Below are positions 9,401 through 18,320 of a DNA stretch of 48,385 nt, in pieces; within the stretch, counting starts at the first letter, position 1; each line of letters opens with the position of its first letter. Below the pieces are notes generated by a model that was not told the origin of the DNA, ran no database searches, and worked only from the letters and a program-made list of their open reading frames with translations. The DNA is from Prochlorococcus sp. AG-670-O13 (GTDB lineage Bacteria; Cyanobacteriota; Cyanobacteriia; PCC-6307; Cyanobiaceae): positions 1 to 48,385 of the forward strand of contig QCTB01000003.1 in NCBI GenBank assembly GCA_003209055.1. Direction: 5' to 3'. The position numbers were made by a program, and so were the translations under genes.

Positions 9401-10065
9401 TCCCTTATAAAGAGTTTCGCAATTTTTAAATCTAATGGAGATGTAATTTTGATGTTTGAACAATTTCCTTCAATAATCTTTACTGGCCAATTCAACATTT
9501 CAAAGAGTGAGGCATCATCTGTAACTGTCCAATTTTTCTCAATTGCCATTTCATGAGCTTTTCTTAAGCTCTTTATTAAAAAGCCTTGAGGTGTTTGAGC
9601 TGCCCACAAATTTTGTCTATTTGGGGTCTCATGGATGAAACCTTTATTATTAACAATCTTTATTGTGTCAGTAACTTTGGTCGCTAAAATTACCGCATCA
9701 TTTTCTTCTAATTTCAAAGCACATTTATTTATCAATTCTGGATTTATTAAGCATCTAGCCCCATCGTGAATTAAAACTTTTTCAGCATTAGATGGCAGAG
9801 ACTTTATACCATTAAAAACAGACTCTTGCCTAGTATCTCCGCCATTTATCCACTTGACTTTAGAGGAAAAATCTTTTACTGAATTTAATAACTCTTTTTT
9901 ATCATTTGGTTGCCCAATTATCCCAACCCAGCTAACTAAACTTGCAGAGAATACAGATTTTAAAGTCCAATAAATGAGAGATTCACCTTCTAATTCAATA
10001 AGTAATTTATTTTTTCCAGCTTTCATTCTGCTACCACTACCTGCAGAGGGTATTAATACATGCAC
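9391..10065 (-). CDS. ispD: 2-C-methyl-D-erythritol 4-phosphate cytidylyltransferase
   Basis: IspD couples CTP to MEP in the non-mevalonate isoprenoid pathway that feeds chlorophyll, carotenoid and quinone side chains. The 224-residue protein begins with the nucleotide-binding loop PSAGSGSRMKAGKNK (residues 6-20), has HDGARCLI near 100 and TDDASLFE near 183, all IspD hallmarks. The start is GTG at 10065; the nearby ATG is out of frame. It is convergent with the S66 gene (10-base overlap) and divergent from fabG. Confidence 0.95.
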   Translation of the reverse strand: MHVLIPSAGSGSRMKAGKNKLLIELEGESLIYWTLKSVFSASLVSWVGIIGQPNDKKELLNSVKDFSSKVKWINGGDTRQESVFNGIKSLPSNAEKVLIHDGARCLINPELINKCALKLEENDAVILATKVTDTIKIVNNKGFIHETPNRQNLWAAQTPQGFLIKSLRKAHEMAIEKNWTVTDDASLFEMLNWPVKIIEGNCSNIKITSPLDLKIAKLFIRDHL

Positions 10066-10158
10066 AATAATTTGACTTTATATTTTCTAGACAATTATAA
10101 ATAAAAGTAATATGTTTGCACAAATAGTACTACGATTTTAAATTATAAAAATTTCACA

Positions 10159-10908
10159 ATGTCAAATTCAGAATCTTTAACCGGACAAGTAGCTTTAATT
10201 ACAGGGGCCAGTAGAGGTATAGGAAAGGAAATCGCTTTAGAACTTAGTAATTTGGGAGCAGAAGTAATTATCAATTATTCATCTTCTGATAAAAAAGCAG
10301 AAGAAGTTGTAAATGCTATTAAAAAGTTTGGTGGTAAAGTTCACAAATTAAAATTTGATGTTTCAAAAGAGGAATCTGTTAGTGCAGCTTTTGAAGAAAT
10401 TATAAAAATCAATGGTTCTATCGATATCCTTGTGAATAACGCTGGAATAACAAGAGATGGTCTTTTAATGCGAATGAAATCAGAGCAATGGGATGATGTT
10501 CTAAATACCAATTTAAAAGGGGTTTTTCTTTGTACTAAATATGCTTCAAAATTTATGCTTAAAAAAAGAAGCGGTAAGATAATAAATATCTCATCAATTG
10601 TTGGAATAATTGGAAACCCTGGACAAGCAAATTATTCTGCTGCAAAAGCAGGTGTTATTGGCTTTACAAAAACTTGTGCAAAAGAATTTGCTTCAAGAGG
10701 AATAAATGTTAATGCTATAGCTCCTGGTTTTATTGAAACAGAAATGACTGAAAAACTAAATAATGAAGAAATCATCAAAGCTATTCCACTAGGTAAACTA
10801 GGAAGTTGCGCGCAAATAGCTAACTTAGTTTCATTTTTAGTATCAAGTAATGCTGGAAGTTACATTACAGGACAAACAATAAGTATTGATGGTGGAATGA
10901 GTATTTAA
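10159..10908 (+). CDS. fabG: 3-oxoacyl-[acyl-carrier-protein] reductase
   Basis: FabG performs the NADPH-dependent ketoacyl-ACP reduction of fatty acid elongation. The 249-residue short-chain dehydrogenase shows the cofactor loop TGASRGIG (15-22), NNAG (93-96), and the catalytic Ser146-Tyr159-Lys163 set (YSAAK). The C-terminal TGQTISIDGGM is typical of FabG. It begins at an ATG 93 bases from ispD and its stop directly abuts the stop of the next, opposite-strand small gene. Confidence 0.96.
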   Translation: MSNSESLTGQVALITGASRGIGKEIALELSNLGAEVIINYSSSDKKAEEVVNAIKKFGGKVHKLKFDVSKEESVSAAFEEIIKINGSIDILVNNAGITRDGLLMRMKSEQWDDVLNTNLKGVFLCTKYASKFMLKKRSGKIINISSIVGIIGNPGQANYSAAKAGVIGFTKTCAKEFASRGINVNAIAPGFIETEMTEKLNNEEIIKAIPLGKLGSCAQIANLVSFLVSSNAGSYITGQTISIDGGMSI

Positions 10909-11088
10909 TTAAGTACTTTCGTAAGGTTGTCCTAACTCATCTCTTAATCTTCTAATTTTTTGTAAAAGTTTTAATCTTCGACTTCTAGCCGTTAAAGTCA
11001 AGAAAAATCTCAAGGGGAAATATATAAGAGTCATTGCCACTGCTAGTGTGGCAGTTAAAGTAAAAATAAGATTGCCCGTAATATCCAT
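10909..11088 (-). CDS. Small membrane protein (59 aa), unknown function
   Basis: On the minus strand an ATG at 11088 opens a 59-codon frame ending TAA at 10909-10911, immediately touching the fabG stop. The product has a hydrophobic helix at about residues 7-31 followed by a strongly basic stretch (ARSRRLKLLQKIRRLRDELG) and a short acidic end. That layout, a helix then positively charged amphipathic tail, is coherent for a membrane peptide. I recall similar short proteins in marine picocyanobacteria but cannot name a family. It fills what would otherwise be a long gap before groEL. Confidence 0.7.
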   Translation of the reverse strand: MDITGNLIFTLTATLAVAMTLIYFPLRFFLTLTARSRRLKLLQKIRRLRDELGQPYEST

Positions 11089-11152
11089 AACTTTAAGATA
11101 CTCTTAATTTAATTAATTTGGATATCTGTTTAATAGAAATTCGGCTTTCCCC

Positions 11153-11164
11153 ACTTAATTAAGT
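11153..11164. promoter_or_regulatory. Palindrome upstream of groEL, possible operator
   Basis: A perfect 12-base palindrome, ACTTAATTAAGT, ends 10 bases before a TATAAT at 11175-11180 and so covers the expected -35 region of the groEL promoter. No CIRCE element (the HrcA inverted repeat) is visible. The AT-rich background makes short palindromes fairly common, so this is a candidate only. Confidence 0.35.
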
Positions 11165-11174
11165 ATCCCTTAAA

Positions 11175-11180
11175 TATAAT
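11175..11180 (+). promoter_or_regulatory. Candidate -10 box of groEL promoter
   Basis: TATAAT lies 40 bases upstream of the groEL ATG. There is no good TTGACA-like -35 at 17 bases; that position is taken by the ACTTAATTAAGT palindrome, which could mean an activated or alternative-sigma promoter. Assigned from sequence only. Confidence 0.4.
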
Positions 11181-11220
11181 TCCATGGGAGATTAGAATAA
11201 TAATATAGAATTAAATAAAG

Positions 11221-12942
11221 ATGCCAAAACAATTGAGCTTTTCGAACGAATCACGAGAAGCGCTCGAAAAAGGTGTAAATACTGTAGCAAATGCGGTTAA
11301 GGTAACTATTGGTCCTAAAGCAAAGAATGTTGTAATAGAAAGAAAATTCGGTTCACCAGATGTAGTAAGAGATGGATCTACGGTCGCTAAAGAAATAGAA
11401 CTTGAAAATGCCATCTCCAATTTAGGGGCAAAATTAATAGAGCAAGTAGCATCAAAAACTAAAGAAAGTGCTGGAGATGGAACTACAACAGCAACAATCT
11501 TGACTCAAATAATGGTCCAAGAAGGTTTAAAAAATATAGCTGCAGGTGCTAGTCCTATTGAGCTAAAAAAAGGAATGGGGAAAGGCTTAGAATTTGTTTT
11601 GGAGAAATTAAACTCAAAGAGTATCAAAATAAATGGCTCTGATATTCAAAAAGTTGCATCAGTAAGTGCTGGAGGAGATGAAGAAATAGGTTCAATAATT
11701 TCAAAAGCAATGGATATTGTAACTTCAGATGGAGTTATAACTGTAGAAGAATCGCAATCACTTGATACAGAGCTAGAAATCACTGAAGGAATGTCTTTTG
11801 ATAGAGGTTATAGCTCACCTTATTTTGTAACAGATCAAGAAAGGCAAATTTGTGAACTCGAAAATCCTAAAATCCTGATCACGGACCAAAAGATTTCAAG
11901 TCTAACCAACTTAGTACCTATTCTCGAAGAAGTTCAAAAATCCTCCTCTCCATTTTTGATTTTAGCTGAAGATATTGAAGGGGAAGCTCTAACAACTCTT
12001 GTATTAAATAAAAATAGTGGGGTTTTAAACGTTGCGGCTGTTCGAGCTCCATCATTTGGCGAAAGAAGAAAGGCGGCTTTAGAAGATATTGCGATTCTTA
12101 CAGGAGCTAAATTAATTAGCGAAGATAAATCTATGAAATTAGAAGACGTTACCATCAATGATCTTGGGAAAGCAAAAAAAATATCAATCTCAAAGGATAA
12201 AACAACTATCGTTGCTTTTGATGATACCAAAGACTTTGTCCAAGCCAGAGTAGAGAAATTAAAAAGAGAAGTAGATATAACTGAATCAGAATACGATAAG
12301 GATAAAATTAATGAAAGAATAGCAAAATTAGCTGGCGGAGTTGCTCTAATAAAAGTTGGAGCTGCAACGGAAACAGAGATGAAGTATAAAAAATTAAGAA
12401 TAGAAGATTCCCTAAATGCGACAAAAGCTGCTATCGAAGAAGGAGTTGTTGCAGGGGGAGGACAAACTTTAATTGAAATTTCAGACGAACTTTCTAATTT
12501 ACGTAAAGAAGCATCAGATGATCTAACTACGGGTATTGAGATTATTACAAATGCACTTTTAGAACCTACTAAACAAATTGCAAAAAATGCTGGTTTTAAT
12601 GGAGATGTAGTTATCGCTGATATAAAACGACTTAATAAGGGCTTTAATGCCAATAATGGAGAATATGAGAATTTAAACGAATCAGGGATATTAGATCCTA
12701 CTAAAGTTATTCGATTAGCTCTTCAAGATTCAGTTTCAATTGCAGGAATGATACTCACTACAGAAGTAGCGGTGGCTGATATCCCAGAACCAGAGGCAGC
12801 CGCTCCTGCAGGGCCTGGAGCAGATCCAATGGGCGGAATGGGTGGCATGGGTATGCCAGGAATGGGTGGCATGGGTATGCCAGGAATGGGTGGCATGGGT
12901 ATGCCAGGAATGGGTGGCATGGGTATGCCAGGAATGATGTAA
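11221..12942 (+). CDS. groL: Chaperonin GroEL, stand-alone copy
   Basis: GroEL forms the double-ring ATP-driven folding chamber that works with GroES. The 573-residue protein contains the ATP site GDGTTT (85-90), the GAATE motif of the equatorial domain and the full apical domain. No groES precedes it, so it is the separate copy that cyanobacteria carry in addition to a groESL operon (often called groEL2; the copy number is family knowledge, not seen here). The tail is unusual: four identical GGMGMPGM units instead of plain GGM repeats. A stop at 12942 leaves 4 bases to the convergent gene. Confidence 0.95.
   Translation: MPKQLSFSNESREALEKGVNTVANAVKVTIGPKAKNVVIERKFGSPDVVRDGSTVAKEIELENAISNLGAKLIEQVASKTKESAGDGTTTATILTQIMVQEGLKNIAAGASPIELKKGMGKGLEFVLEKLNSKSIKINGSDIQKVASVSAGGDEEIGSIISKAMDIVTSDGVITVEESQSLDTELEITEGMSFDRGYSSPYFVTDQERQICELENPKILITDQKISSLTNLVPILEEVQKSSSPFLILAEDIEGEALTTLVLNKNSGVLNVAAVRAPSFGERRKAALEDIAILTGAKLISEDKSMKLEDVTINDLGKAKKISISKDKTTIVAFDDTKDFVQARVEKLKREVDITESEYDKDKINERIAKLAGGVALIKVGAATETEMKYKKLRIEDSLNATKAAIEEGVVAGGGQTLIEISDELSNLRKEASDDLTTGIEIITNALLEPTKQIAKNAGFNGDVVIADIKRLNKGFNANNGEYENLNESGILDPTKVIRLALQDSVSIAGMILTTEVAVADIPEPEAAAPAGPGADPMGGMGGMGMPGMGGMGMPGMGGMGMPGMGGMGMPGMM
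12841..12936 (+). repeat. Four perfect 24-bp tandem repeats in the groEL tail
   Basis: Units at 12841-12864, 12865-12888, 12889-12912 and 12913-12936 are base-for-base identical and each encodes GGMGMPGM. A degenerate partial unit precedes them. Exact DNA identity, including synonymous positions, points to recent expansion by slippage or recombination. Copy number is therefore likely to vary among strains. Confidence 0.95.
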
Positions 12943-12946
12943 AAAA

Positions 12947-13396
12947 CTAACCAGCTTTTTTCTCGTTATTAATCCATTTTCTTAAATTATTTATATTAGG
13001 TAATGGTAGTTCTTCTATATCCGTATATTCAATTTTATTTTTATAAGACTGATTTCTTACTTTATTAATAATTTCATTATTTTTAAATTTTTCTGATTCT
13101 TGAGGTTTTAAGTTTTTCTCTTCTAGATATTTAACATTGTCTAAAATTTCCAATTTGACTTGATTTTGGTTTTCCTCTATCTGATCGTCTTCTATTAAAT
13201 TAATTTGATTTTGATTTTCCTCTATCTGATCGTCTTCTATTAAATTAATTTGATTTTGATTTTTTACTATTAGCTCATTAAGAGATTCAACTCCAAACCT
13301 ATGCGCCCATACATTTATTACTTTTTCTAAAACAATACTATTTTTTTTTAAAGATGCTTTTTGATAAATATCTTTTAGATTATCTTTTAAAAACAT
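12947..13396 (-). CDS. Hydrophilic protein with 15-residue repeats, unknown
   Basis: This 149-residue protein is highly charged and Asn/Glu/Lys/Ile-rich. The first ~45 residues (with VINVWAHRFGVESLNELI) look folded and helical. A run of 15-residue repeats (NQNQINLIEDDQIEE) follows, then a lysine-rich linker and a C-terminal IEELPLPNINNLRKWI segment. No known domain is evident. It is the last gene of the minus-strand block that starts with ctaA, 7 bases after the ABC-2 permease, so it may be cotranscribed with the exporter. The end pieces look more conserved in character than the middle, which may be a spacer of variable length. Confidence 0.65.
   Translation of the reverse strand: MFLKDNLKDIYQKASLKKNSIVLEKVINVWAHRFGVESLNELIVKNQNQINLIEDDQIEENQNQINLIEDDQIEENQNQVKLEILDNVKYLEEKNLKPQESEKFKNNEIINKVRNQSYKNKIEYTDIEELPLPNINNLRKWINNEKKAG
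13161..13250. repeat. 45-bp tandem repeat inside coding sequence
   Basis: Two 45-base units at 13161-13205 and 13206-13250 differ at only about one base, and a third decayed unit starts at 13251. Each encodes 15 residues, keeping the reading frame. It explains the NQNQINLIEDDQIEE repeats in the overlapping minus-strand gene. Confidence 0.93.
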
Positions 13397-13403
13397 AAGT
13401 TTA

Positions 13404-14228
13404 TTAGTTTAATTTTCTATTTAACAGTGGTCTTATAATAATTAAAGAAAAAACAGTTAAAGAAAATAAAATTGAGATACAACTCTTACAAGTTAAGTCA
13501 CCATATGGGGCATGTAAAGCCACTAATTCTAAATTCATTGTTTGAGTATATGCAATCCTGATCGGTTCAATCGCAAAAGTTAATGGATTTATAGATGCAA
13601 GCCAACCCAGCCAATTTGGCATAAAGGAAATTGGGGCCAATGCAGTGCTTGCAAAAAGAAGAGGCAGATTTATTACAAATATAAGCGCAATTAATTCAAT
13701 ATGGCCAGGCAAAACAAATGCTAAACATAAGCTAATTGATGTTACAAAAAGAACTAAAAGAATCAAAGTTGTAAATACAATTCCTAAACCATAAAAATCA
13801 GGCCAACCATAACCCAAAATGAATGAGACAACCATTATTACAATACTTTGAACAAAACTAAGAATTGTAATGTAAAAGAAAGAGGATAAAACAATTGATA
13901 ATCTACTCGCTAGAGGGGCGACAAGTAGCCTATTTAAAAAGCCAAACTCTCTATCAAACATTAATGGCAAACCAGAGTTTAATGCTCCACTAAATGCAGT
14001 AAAAACGATTAGTCCCGCCCCTAAAAAATTTCCATATGAATCTACTCCTGGTAGAAAACCTTCTGGAGCTTTCGAAAAAAGTGCTCCAAATAAAAAGAGC
14101 CAAATTATAGGTTGCAATATGCCTGCTAAGAGTGTTGAGGGTCTTCTTTGTAACTGGATAAATAATCTTTTGGTTAAAGCAAAAGTTTCTTGATATAAAA
14201 AAACTAAATTATATTGTTTTAATTCCAT
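13404..14228 (-). CDS. ABC-2 type exporter permease
   Basis: This is the membrane half of a two-gene ABC-2 exporter of the DrrB/NodJ type. The 274 residues have six hydrophobic segments, an N-terminal amphipathic stretch (LTKRLFIQLQRRPSTLLAG) and a mid-protein segment with the ABC-2 look (MFDREFGFLNRLLVAPLASR). It starts 50 bases after the ATPase gene at 14279-15295, with which it should pair. The substrate is unknown; the position downstream of ctaA-ctaB makes a cofactor- or oxidase-linked role possible but unproven. Confidence 0.9.
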   Translation of the reverse strand: MELKQYNLVFLYQETFALTKRLFIQLQRRPSTLLAGILQPIIWLFLFGALFSKAPEGFLPGVDSYGNFLGAGLIVFTAFSGALNSGLPLMFDREFGFLNRLLVAPLASRLSIVLSSFFYITILSFVQSIVIMVVSFILGYGWPDFYGLGIVFTTLILLVLFVTSISLCLAFVLPGHIELIALIFVINLPLLFASTALAPISFMPNWLGWLASINPLTFAIEPIRIAYTQTMNLELVALHAPYGDLTCKSCISILFSLTVFSLIIIRPLLNRKLN

Positions 14229-14278
14229 GTTTAAAGATATTTAATACTAATTATAATTACTTCTAAAAAATATTATTA

Positions 14279-15295
14279 TCATCTCATTGATTGCTTAGAT
14301 TCTTTTTTAAGATCTCTTTTACCTGTCATTGAAATTTCAGCATCTTGCAATGTTTTACCAGTTGCCTGTAGATATACATCATCTAAGCTAGGCTGACTTT
14401 GAGTTAGAGAAAAAATTTCAAACTTTGAAAAAGCTAATTCTACTTTTAGTTTTGTAAGCAAATCCTTTTCCTTATTTACTACAAAATTTATTGAATAACC
14501 TTGGGCTTTATTTATAATTATCTGACTAATTCCATCTATTGAAGATAAAATTTCATGTATTTTTTTAGACTCTTCTTCAGTACTAAATTCTCTAACTTTT
14601 AAAGTTATCCTATCTCCTCCTAATTTATTTTTAAGCTGAGCAGGTGTTCCCTTCGCTATAACTCTTCCATCATCAATTATTACTAAATTATCTGCTAATT
14701 TATCTATTTCATCAAGATAATGACTACTTAAAATGATAGTCATTCCATCATTCTTCAAATCTTTGAGTAGTTGCCAAATTATATTTCTACTTTCAATATC
14801 TAAACCCACAGTTGGTTCATCTAATATTAAAACTTTAGGCAAATGTAGTAGCCCAGCTGCTAAATCAATTCTTCTTTTCATTCCTCCTGAGTATGATCCA
14901 CATTTTCTATCAACCCAATCATTCATCTCTAATTGATCTATCAATAAATTTATTCTTTCGTATTTTTCTTTTTGTTTCATATGATACAAATCTGATTGAA
15001 AATCTAACAACTCACGTCCTGTAAGAATTTTATCGAGAGAAATATCTTGAGCTACATAACCAATTAATTCTCTAATTTTTCTTGGATTTTTTATTAAATT
15101 AATATTATTAATAAAAACTTCTCCACTATCAGGCTCAACTAAAGTAGATAAAATTTTTATGAGTGTTGACTTACCTGCGCCATTTGGTCCTAAGATTCCA
15201 AACAATGATCCAGCATTAATTTCCATTGATAAATCTTTTAATGCTTCAATATCAGAGTATGATTTTGAAAGATTTGAAACTTGTATATAATTCAT
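14279..15295 (-). CDS. ABC exporter ATP-binding protein (DrrA-type)
   Basis: This is the ATPase partner of the adjacent ABC-2 permease. In 338 residues: Walker A GPNGAGKST (36-44), Q-loop in VAQDIS, signature SGGMKRR (about 137-143), Walker B LILDEPTVGLD and H-loop SSHYLDE. The extra ~110-residue C-terminal domain is typical of daunorubicin-type (DrrA) exporters. It lies between ctaB and the permease, 37 bases downstream of ctaB. Drug export is only the namesake function; the cargo is not predictable from sequence. Confidence 0.93.
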   Translation of the reverse strand: MNYIQVSNLSKSYSDIEALKDLSMEINAGSLFGILGPNGAGKSTLIKILSTLVEPDSGEVFINNINLIKNPRKIRELIGYVAQDISLDKILTGRELLDFQSDLYHMKQKEKYERINLLIDQLEMNDWVDRKCGSYSGGMKRRIDLAAGLLHLPKVLILDEPTVGLDIESRNIIWQLLKDLKNDGMTIILSSHYLDEIDKLADNLVIIDDGRVIAKGTPAQLKNKLGGDRITLKVREFSTEEESKKIHEILSSIDGISQIIINKAQGYSINFVVNKEKDLLTKLKVELAFSKFEIFSLTQSQPSLDDVYLQATGKTLQDAEISMTGKRDLKKESKQSMR

Positions 15296-15332
15296 CGAAC
15301 TTAAATTTATTCTTTCAATATTTTACATCAAT

Positions 15333-16331
15333 TTAATTATTAAAGTTTGCTATTAAAGATAAAAATATTTGCAAAGATTGTTCTTCAAATTCTACCGAAA
15401 GTTGAGTTCTTGAAATCAATAGCAAAAGACAAATACCAAACATATAAAGTATTGACCATCTAAATAATCCTTTAGCTTTTACTAAATCATCTGGTGAACT
15501 TTTTAATCTATTTATTAATTGTAAAAGTCGTCCATTAAAAGGTAAAAGCATTATTAAATAAAGAATGCCTCCTTCGGGTAAAGCAAAAACCCCCAAAATA
15601 CTCATAAGAACAGTTGCCCAGCCGTAACGAGAAATAGCTTTAACAGTAAAAGCTGAACCTTTAACGGCAGGAAGCATAGGTATACCTACAGATGCATAAT
15701 CATCTTTCAATAAAATTGCAAGAGCCCAAAAATGAGCTGGTGTCCATAGCATTACCAAGCCAAATAACCACCAACCACTAAGTCCTACATGTCCAGTAGC
15801 AGCAGATGCACCAACTAAAGGAGGAATAGCTCCTGCAACACCACCAAAAACAATATTTTGAGTTGTTCGTGGTTTAAGAATTATCGTGTATAAAAGTACG
15901 TAACTACATAATCCCAAGAGTGTTAATCCAGCAGCCAGATAGTTAACGCCACTTATTAAAAGCATTGCAGCTGCAAAGGTACAAGATACAGCGCCTAAAA
16001 AAACAGTCTTAGATGATAATTTACCTGCGGGTAGAGCTCTTTCACTTGTCCTTTTCATCCTTTTGTCTAAGTCCATTTCCCACAAACAATTTAGAGCCCC
16101 AGCTGCCGCTGCCGCCAATGCACCTCCTCCTAAAGTACATATTAGTTTTGGGGAAGATAAAGGCCATTCTTCCGTTAATGCCATACCTCCTAAAGTTGTA
16201 GCAAGTAATAAAGGGATTAACCTAGGTTTGGCTACTTCAAGCCAAGCTGGAAGTATTACTTTTTTTCTTGAAGGTACAACTTGTTCTCGAATTGAAGTCT
16301 GGAAGTTCAAGTTTTCAATATTACTTTTCAT
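15333..16331 (-). CDS. ctaB: Protoheme IX farnesyltransferase (heme O synthase)
   Basis: CtaB (Cox10) adds a farnesyl group to heme b, giving heme O for the terminal oxidase. The 332-residue membrane protein has about nine hydrophobic helices and the UbiA-family site [21 protein letters not shown] (about residue 85), here in its CtaB-specific form ending with R-ALP. It overlaps the ctaA stop by 4 bases, indicating coupled translation of successive heme A pathway enzymes. The oxidase genes ctaCDE are transcribed divergently nearby. Confidence 0.97.
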   Translation of the reverse strand: MKSNIENLNFQTSIREQVVPSRKKVILPAWLEVAKPRLIPLLLATTLGGMALTEEWPLSSPKLICTLGGGALAAAAAGALNCLWEMDLDKRMKRTSERALPAGKLSSKTVFLGAVSCTFAAAMLLISGVNYLAAGLTLLGLCSYVLLYTIILKPRTTQNIVFGGVAGAIPPLVGASAATGHVGLSGWWLFGLVMLWTPAHFWALAILLKDDYASVGIPMLPAVKGSAFTVKAISRYGWATVLMSILGVFALPEGGILYLIMLLPFNGRLLQLINRLKSSPDDLVKAKGLFRWSILYMFGICLLLLISRTQLSVEFEEQSLQIFLSLIANFNN

Positions 16332-17296
16332 GAGTTAAAACCTGCAATTACTGAATTAAACGGTTGATTTGTTTTTTTAGTTAAATAAGGATTCCTAAAG
16401 ATTAATGTTGTTAGAATTGCAATTAATAATGAAGCATTTAGTTGATGAGCAATAACAAAAAAAGGTTCACTCAAGTTAGTTTGAAGACTTAAAATTCCAA
16501 GAACAATCTGAGAAATTAGGAGGAAAAAAAGTGAGCAAAGATATTTCCAATTTTTTAGGAACAAATCTTGTTTATATATTGAGATAGCCAAAATTGATAG
16601 AATAGAAATGGAAATAGGGATAGAAAATAATTTATGAGTATCCAGTATTAAACATTGTTTATTAAAAGATAGACAGAGATGTGCAGACCAAGTTGATGAA
16701 AGCCTTACTCCAATAAATGATTGGACTAAAGAGAGTGATAGAGGTAAAAACAATAATATTTTCCACCAAATCAAGGACTTATTAAATTCACAATTTTCTA
16801 GATTCTGGTTAATAGTTATTGTTGTTATAAGAAGAAGAAAAGCTGTTAAAAGATGTGCCGTAACTGAGTATGAGTTAAGTAAATTTATTACTGTTAATGC
16901 TCCAATAGAACCTTGAACAATTACTAAGCAAACTAATAAAGAATATGTTTTCGGCAACCAATAAGGAAGATTTTTTCTCCAAATCATTGAAAGTATAAAT
17001 TTAGAGGTAATTAATAACCCAACCAGGAAGGCATCTAAACGATGAAACCACTCTAAAAAGACTCTCAAATTCATATGATTTAGAGGTAAAAATTTCCCAT
17101 AACACAAGGGCCAATCAGGGCAGGCGAGCCCTGCTTCCATAACCCTTGTAGCTCCCCCAACAACTATTAAAACTATTAATGCTAAAACACAATGATTTCC
17201 CAATTTTAAAAAAACTGACTTGTATTTTGAATGATATATTTTGTTTGTGAACAAGTTAATCAAAGCTCTTATTTTTGCATGATAATTTAGATTCAA
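16328..17296 (-). CDS. ctaA: Heme A synthase (COX15/CtaA)
   Basis: CtaA oxidises the C8 methyl of heme O to a formyl group, making heme A. The 322-residue protein has eight hydrophobic helices in two similar halves, a conserved [19 protein letters not shown] segment with its cysteine pair in the first extracytoplasmic loop, and heme-ligand histidines in [15 protein letters not shown] and AHQLNAS contexts. It is the first gene of the ctaA-ctaB-ABC block and is divergent from ctaC over 220 bases, which should hold both promoters. Confidence 0.94.
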   Translation of the reverse strand: MNLNYHAKIRALINLFTNKIYHSKYKSVFLKLGNHCVLALIVLIVVGGATRVMEAGLACPDWPLCYGKFLPLNHMNLRVFLEWFHRLDAFLVGLLITSKFILSMIWRKNLPYWLPKTYSLLVCLVIVQGSIGALTVINLLNSYSVTAHLLTAFLLLITTITINQNLENCEFNKSLIWWKILLFLPLSLSLVQSFIGVRLSSTWSAHLCLSFNKQCLILDTHKLFSIPISISILSILAISIYKQDLFLKNWKYLCSLFFLLISQIVLGILSLQTNLSEPFFVIAHQLNASLLIAILTTLIFRNPYLTKKTNQPFNSVIAGFNS

Positions 17297-17516
17297 TTAT
17301 CAAACATTAATTAAAAGTTAATGTTTTATTTTTAAAATTTATTTGTTATTTTAATCTTTTTTCCCTGACATAAATCTATAAAAAGTTATTGATAATACTT
17401 CTTTTGTTTTGAAAATATTAAGAAGTTGTGAATTTCAATAATTTTCCTTTAACAAACGATGCAAATCTTAAAAAAATGAATATGTTGAAAATATAAATAA
17501 CAACTTTTTACTTCAA

Positions 17517-18320
17517 TTGTTAAATAAAAACTTTTATTTAATACTAATAATTTCCGCTGTATTTGGTATATCTTTTTGGATTGGATTCAATGTTAACTTA
17601 CTTCCTTCTGAAGCAAGTATAAATGCACCAATTTATGATGAGCTTTTTAGAATTCTTTTTATAATTGGATTAATAATTTTTATAGGAATGACGATAGCAG
17701 TTATATATAGTTTATTTAAATTCAGGAAAAGAAAAGATGAATTCGGAGATGGTATAGCTTTAGAAGGTAATTTAAGTCTCGAGATTGTATGGACAATTAT
17801 TCCTTCTATTATCGTTTTAATAATAGGTTTATATAGCTATAACATTTACGATCGAATGGGGGGGATGAAAGAACTAAATCATAGCCATGAAATGATGGCC
17901 TCAAATACCGAAAAAATATGGGCTGGAATTAGTCCAGCATCTAATAATGAGGTTGGAAGTAATAATTTATCTGTTGAAGTATCAGCTATGCAATTCGCAT
18001 TTTTATTTAATTATCCAAAGGGTGAATTTATTTCTGGAGAGCTTCATGTCCCAGTTGATCATAAAGTTTCTATGAAGATGGAATCAAAAGATGTTATTCA
18101 TGCTTTTTGGGTACCAGAATTTAGAATAAAACAAGATATTATCCCAGGCCAACCTACTGTATTAAATTTTACTCCTACTAAAGTTGGTAAATATCCAATA
18201 ATCTGTGCGGAATTATGTGGTCCTTATCATGGAGGAATGAGAGCCTCAATAATAGTTGAAGAAGAATCTGACTACAACGATTGGTTTAACAAAAATACAA
18301 AAACTGAGGTTAGCTTATGA
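17517..18320 (+). CDS. ctaC: Cytochrome c oxidase subunit II
   Basis: Subunit II accepts electrons from cytochrome c or plastocyanin through its CuA centre. In 267 residues there is an N-terminal membrane segment (7-27), a second (about 43-66) and third (90-108), and a cupredoxin domain with CuA ligands H195, C230, C234, H238 and M241 (CAELCGPYHGGM). The open frame has no ATG near its beginning, so TTG at 17517 is the best start. The last 4 bases overlap ctaD, giving coupled translation in a ctaC-ctaD-ctaE operon. Confidence 0.95.
   Translation: MLNKNFYLILIISAVFGISFWIGFNVNLLPSEASINAPIYDELFRILFIIGLIIFIGMTIAVIYSLFKFRKRKDEFGDGIALEGNLSLEIVWTIIPSIIVLIIGLYSYNIYDRMGGMKELNHSHEMMASNTEKIWAGISPASNNEVGSNNLSVEVSAMQFAFLFNYPKGEFISGELHVPVDHKVSMKMESKDVIHAFWVPEFRIKQDIIPGQPTVLNFTPTKVGKYPIICAELCGPYHGGMRASIIVEEESDYNDWFNKNTKTEVSL

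Noticed and set aside
11089-11220. CIRCE heat-shock operator before groEL
   Set aside because: The 9-9-9 inverted repeat is not present.
11934-12653. 239-codon open frame antisense to groEL
   Set aside because: It lies fully inside groEL on the other strand, with Ser/Phe/Ile-rich composition typical of a mirrored coding frame; groEL is certain.
12723-12920. Pro/Gly/Met/Ile repeat protein frame (MPPIPGI units), minus strand
   Set aside because: It is the reverse reading of the gro[10 protein letters not shown] tandem repeat, not an independent gene.
13161-13260. CRISPR-like short repeats
   Set aside because: The units are directly adjacent with no spacers, in frame and coding.
17297-17516. 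RNA gene in the ctaA-ctaC gap
   Set aside because: The 220 bases are AT-rich without a stable fold or tRNA-like arms; it is best read as a divergent promoter region.
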